This document shows positions 6,213 to 8,747 of a stretch of 8,747 nucleotides of DNA, one piece after another. The DNA comes from Deltaproteobacteria bacterium (GTDB taxonomy: Bacteria; Desulfobacterota_B; Binatia; UBA9968). The notes under the pieces were generated by a model that saw only the letters and a list, made by a program, of their open reading frames with translations, did not search any database and was not told the DNA's origin. The position numbers were made by a program, and so were the translations under genes. The stretch is taken from contig JACPSF010000139.1 in NCBI GenBank assembly GCA_016193385.1, positions 1 to 8,747 on the forward strand. The letters are read 5' to 3'. Every line of letters begins with the position of its first letter. The stretch's first letter is position 1.

Positions 6213-7163
6213 ATGAAGATTAAACTGATCACGCCGGCCTCGCCCGGGGCTCGCAACGGTAATCGAATCACCGCGGTGCGGTGGGCGCGCATTCTCAAGC
6301 GGCTGGGCCATCAGGTGACGACGGCGCAGCGCTACGACGGCGCGCCCTGTGATCTCATGATCGCTCTGCATGCGCGGCGGAGCTTTGATTCCATCCGGCG
6401 CTTTCGCGACAAACATCCCCAGCTTCCCCTGATCGTGGCCCTCACCGGAACCGACCTTTATCACGATATCCGAACCGACCGCCGCGCGCGCGAATCGCTC
6501 GAGCTCGCCACTCGCCTGGTTGTGCTGCAAGCCAAGGCCTTGGCCGACCTGCCCAAACGGTTGCATCCCAAGACCCACGTAATCTACCAGTCCGCGGCAA
6601 CTCGTAAAGGCCGTCCGCCGGCGGCAAGAGACGGCTTCAGGGTTTGCGTCATCGGCCACCTGCGTCCGGAGAAAGATCCCATGCGCACCGCGCTGGCGGC
6701 CAGGCGGCTTCCCGCATCGTCGCGCGTGCGTGTCCTGCATATCGGGCGCGCCCTAACTCGGGAGATGAAAAAGCTGGCGCGGGCGGAGGCGGCGCGCAAC
6801 GAGCGCTACCGCTGGGTCGGGGAACTCCCCCACTGGAAAACGCGCCGATTCCTGGCCGGCTGCCGGCTTCTATCTCTCACTTCCCGTATGGAAGGGAGTT
6901 CCAACGCCCTGTGTGAGGCGATCGTTTCGGGGGTGCCGGTGGTGGCCTCGAAGATTCCCGGCCTGATCGGAACCCTGGGGGAAACCTACCCGGGCTACTT
7001 TCCCGTGGGAAACACGCGGGCGCTGGCCCGGCTCCTGCTCAGAGCCGAATCCGATCCACAATTTTACCGCAGGCTCAAGGCCCACTGCGTCAACCTGCGT
7101 GCCCTGGTCGATCCTGCCCGCGAGCGCGCAGCCTGGAAAAAACTGCTAGCCGAACTGGACTGA
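6213..7163 (+). CDS. senB: Selenosugar synthase SenB (GT-B glycosyltransferase)
   Basis: Glycosyltransferase that, in characterised sen clusters, attacks a UDP-sugar with selenophosphate to make a 1-seleno-sugar, the selenium donor for SenA. The 316-residue product has the two-lobe GT-B layout. The N-terminal lobe carries ITPASPGARNGNRITAVRW (6-24), a SenB-like opening, then ALHARRS (51-57) and ALTGTDLY (76-83). The C-terminal lobe has VIGHLRPEKDP (146-156) and the nucleotide-sugar EX7E motif, E227 and E235 in EGSSNALCE. The ATG lies 7 bases after the senA stop with only a weak CAGG upstream, so translation is probably coupled to senA. The partner senC (a SelD-like selenophosphate synthetase) is not in the window and must lie elsewhere or be replaced by a housekeeping SelD. 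A general family 4 glycosyltransferase is the alternative, but the pairing and N-terminal sequence argue against it. Confidence 0.87.
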   Translation: MKIKLITPASPGARNGNRITAVRWARILKRLGHQVTTAQRYDGAPCDLMIALHARRSFDSIRRFRDKHPQLPLIVALTGTDLYHDIRTDRRARESLELATRLVVLQAKALADLPKRLHPKTHVIYQSAATRKGRPPAARDGFRVCVIGHLRPEKDPMRTALAARRLPASSRVRVLHIGRALTREMKKLARAEAARNERYRWVGELPHWKTRRFLAGCRLLSLTSRMEGSSNALCEAIVSGVPVVASKIPGLIGTLGETYPGYFPVGNTRALARLLLRAESDPQFYRRLKAHCVNLRALVDPARERAAWKKLLAELD

Positions 7164-7169
7164 GGTCAA

Positions 7170-7319
7170 ACTATAGTGAAGGAAAAAAGAAAATTACCAT
7201 AATTCCCCCATCCCCTCTCAAATCCCCCTTTCTCCCCCTTTGGTAAAGGGGGATCGAGGGGGATTTAGGGGGGACGAGGGGGGATTTGATGTCAACTTAT
7301 TTAATTCCGTCACTATAGT
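7170..7319. mobile_element. MITE-like element with terminal inverted repeats between senB and the MFS gene
   Basis: The ends ACTATAGTGA (7170-7179) and TCACTATAGT (7310-7319) are exact reverse complements. The likely unit is 7174-7315, with ends TAGTGAAGGAA and TAGTGACGGAA (read inward, 10 of 11 match) and a TA on each side (7172-7173, 7316-7317). That fits a TA target duplication and a non-autonomous element moved by an IS630/mariner-type transposase, which is inference. The interior is strikingly strand-biased: runs of C in the left half and G in the right, forming a long hairpin. No coding frame is present. The left end begins 6 bases after the senB stop, and the right end contains the stop codon of the MFS gene. 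Similar C/G-run hairpin repeats are often scattered between genes of environmental bacteria; copy number in this genome is unknown. Confidence 0.68.
7220..7266. terminator. Strong hairpin at the core of the element, possible two-way transcription barrier
   Basis: Arms AAATCCCCCTTT-CTCCCCCTTT (7220-7241) and 7245-7266 pair over 22 positions with three mismatches around a GGT loop; the inner 8 base pairs (7234-7241 with 7245-7252) are perfect. It lies between the 3' ends of the convergent senB and MFS genes, where a bidirectional terminator would be expected. Neither side has a T-run, so it is not a standard intrinsic terminator and the role is a guess. Confidence 0.35.
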
Positions 7320-8587
7320 CGGGGTCGCTCCGGGCGGCGCGCCAAATAGATCAGAAAGGCCGCCACGAGAAACATCCCGATGAAGATGAAAAAGATTCCC
7401 CGGTAGCTGCCGGCCCTGTCGAAGGCCGCAGCGGCGATGAGCGGCCCGAGCCCCAGGCCCGCCTTGGTGAACGGGTCAACGAAGCCGCTGATCGCCCCAA
7501 AAGAACGCCGGCCGAAGTAGCGGGCCAGCATGATCTGAGGGAAAACGGAGCCGCCTCGAGCCGTCACTCCGAAAAGCGCGGCGACCAGGAAAGCGATAGG
7601 AGGAGTACGAGCCTGGATCAAAAGCGCCACCGCGGCACCTGAAAGCAGCATGACCGTCGCGGTCAGCCGGCGCAGCTCCACCCGCTCTCCCACCCAACCC
7701 CAGAGCAAGTTGCCGAAAGCGCCGGAGAAGGCAAAGAGACTGAGCGCACCCGCCGCCAGAGCGGGAGCGATTCCTACGTCAGTCAAATAGGCCGAGAGAT
7801 GGAATGCGATGCCGCCGGAGGCGATGACCCACAGCGTGAAGGTGCCGATGATCAACCAGAGGCTCGCGGTTCGGATGGCATCGCGAAGTTGCCAACTGTA
7901 TTCCGGGCCGTGGTCCTGAACGCCGGGCGCCCTGGATGGGGTATTTCCATCTCGGGTAAGCTCCCCCCCACCATCCGGGGTCAAACCTAAGTCCTCCGGC
8001 TGGCGGCGCAGAAACACGACCCCCGGGATCACGACCAGTAACCAGAGTAAGACGCCCAGGGCGAGAAACGTAGCGCGCCACCCCGACCTGAGGATCAAAT
8101 ACTGGTAGAAAAGAGCGAGAACCGAAGAACCCAAGGGGATCGCCATCACGACCATCCCGATCGCGCGGGAGCGCTTCTGATAAAACCAGTTGGCCACCGC
8201 GGTGATCGGCACGACGCCTGCCATTGAGGTCTCTGAAAGGGCCCGTGCCGGCACGTAAGCGGCGTAGAATTGCCAGGGCTCGGAGATTTTACTCGCGATG
8301 ACTGCCAAGAGGCCCACGCAGGCCGCGCCCGCGGGGATCAGCAGGCGCGGACCGAAGCGGTCAGCGAGATGGCCGAACAGCGGCGCCAGAAGGCCGGCTG
8401 CAATCGTCCCAGCGGTAATAGCCGCCGCCGTGACGGTCCGGCTCCAGCCCAAATCCAGGCTCAGAGGCTTGAGGACAACGCCCATGGAGATATTGTTCAA
8501 GCCAGCTCCGAGAGAGGCCGAGAGCATGGCAATGGCTACGACCAACCAGCCATAAAAAAAGGGCAACCTCCGCGCCCAGGGAAGCAT
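7313..8587 (-). CDS. MFS transporter (monocarboxylate/oxalate-formate antiporter-like)
   Basis: Major facilitator superfamily permease in the inner membrane, 424 residues, with about twelve hydrophobic segments in two halves joined by a hydrophilic loop (about 195-238). The MFS motif A variant GHLADRFGPR is at 72-81. The RRQPEDLGLTPDG run at 194-206 and the FYGWLVV start at 11-17 are typical of monocarboxylate and oxalate:formate antiporter-like groups, so an organic anion is a reasonable substrate guess, not a finding. The ATG at 8587 has AAGGA 6 bases upstream. It converges on senB. The last codon (CTA, Leu) and the TAG stop fall in the end of the inverted-repeat element, so the present C-terminus (RRPERPRL) was apparently set by that insertion; this lies after the last membrane span and should be harmless. 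A link to selenium metabolism is not shown. Confidence 0.86.
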   Translation of the reverse strand: MLPWARRLPFFYGWLVVAIAMLSASLGAGLNNISMGVVLKPLSLDLGWSRTVTAAAITAGTIAAGLLAPLFGHLADRFGPRLLIPAGAACVGLLAVIASKISEPWQFYAAYVPARALSETSMAGVVPITAVANWFYQKRSRAIGMVVMAIPLGSSVLALFYQYLILRSGWRATFLALGVLLWLLVVIPGVVFLRRQPEDLGLTPDGGGELTRDGNTPSRAPGVQDHGPEYSWQLRDAIRTASLWLIIGTFTLWVIASGGIAFHLSAYLTDVGIAPALAAGALSLFAFSGAFGNLLWGWVGERVELRRLTATVMLLSGAAVALLIQARTPPIAFLVAALFGVTARGGSVFPQIMLARYFGRRSFGAISGFVDPFTKAGLGLGPLIAAAAFDRAGSYRGIFFIFIGMFLVAAFLIYLARRPERPRL

Positions 8588-8747
8588 GAGAATTCCTTTC
8601 CTAAGACCAATCGGGGGTCAGAGACAAAGCGCCCGCGCCGCCTCGGGAGGGGCGCGGGCGCCGGAGCCATAGAGAGCTAAAGGGCTTGGAGCTTAAGAGA
8701 CGACAAGAAAGGAGAGCGCCGGGCGGGACGGCCGCGCGGCGCCGCGG
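8588..8747. promoter_or_regulatory. Upstream region of the MFS gene with a very GC-rich hairpin
   Basis: The arms GCGCCCGCGCC (8629-8639) and GGCGCGGGCGC (8651-8661) are exact reverse complements, and the stem can be extended by CCT/AGG (8641-8643 with 8648-8650) with one bulged G, leaving a CGGG loop. On the minus strand it is followed by TTTGTCTCTGA, a poor U-tract, then by the MFS start about 40 bases on. It may sit in the MFS leader or end an upstream minus-strand transcript. The last 40 bases are almost pure G/C, and no gene start could be supported. Confidence 0.45.

Noticed and set aside
7170..7319. A CRISPR repeat or an attachment site.
   Set aside because: The repeats are inverted ends of one unit, with no array of direct repeats and spacers and no integrase or tRNA nearby.

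Overview
The window is a GC-rich stretch of bacterial chromosome with closely packed genes on both strands. The gene families present (an RhlE-type helicase, a UbiD-family decarboxylase, TauE/SafE, LysE and MFS transporters, and the SenA/SenB pair), together with a CCCCCTTT/AAAGGGGG hairpin repeat between genes, suit an uncultured soil or sediment lineage near Methylomirabilota/Rokubacteria, Desulfobacterota_B/Binatia or Tectomicrobia. That placement is a guess from gene style; there is no rRNA or other taxonomic marker in the window.

Layout from left to right. (1) Bases 1-375, minus strand: N-terminal 125 codons of an RhlE-like DEAD-box RNA helicase that runs off the left edge. (2) 601-1437, plus strand: a TauE/SafE-family membrane exporter, divergent from the helicase. 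(3) 2855-3472 then 1434-2792, minus strand: a LysE-family exporter followed by a UbiD-family decarboxylase, probably co-transcribed. The decarboxylase meets the TauE gene tail to tail, with the two stop codons overlapping in one CTAG. (4) 3719-7163, plus strand: a possible 13-codon leader ORF, a GH84 (O-GlcNAcase-like) protein with a large internal deletion, then senA (selenoneine synthase) and senB (selenosugar synthase). (5) 7170-7319: a hairpin-forming element with terminal inverted repeats between converging genes. (6) 7313-8587, minus strand: an MFS transporter whose stop codon lies inside that element. (7) 8588-8747: the upstream region of the MFS gene, with a very strong GC-rich hairpin.

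The central system is selenium metabolism. In characterised sen clusters SenC makes selenophosphate, SenB joins it to a UDP-sugar (UDP-GlcNAc is a good donor) to make a selenosugar, and SenA, a non-heme iron enzyme of the EgtB type, uses the selenosugar and hercynine to form selenoneine. Here senA and senB are 7 bases apart, while senC/selD and egtD are not in the window. The unusual part is the gene directly upstream on the same strand. It has a GlcNAc-hydrolase fold with the catalytic Asp pair kept, but about 90 residues that normally carry other active-site residues are missing. A GlcNAc-recognising protein beside the enzyme that makes a GlcNAc selenosugar is the most interesting lead here; any functional link is inference from gene order.
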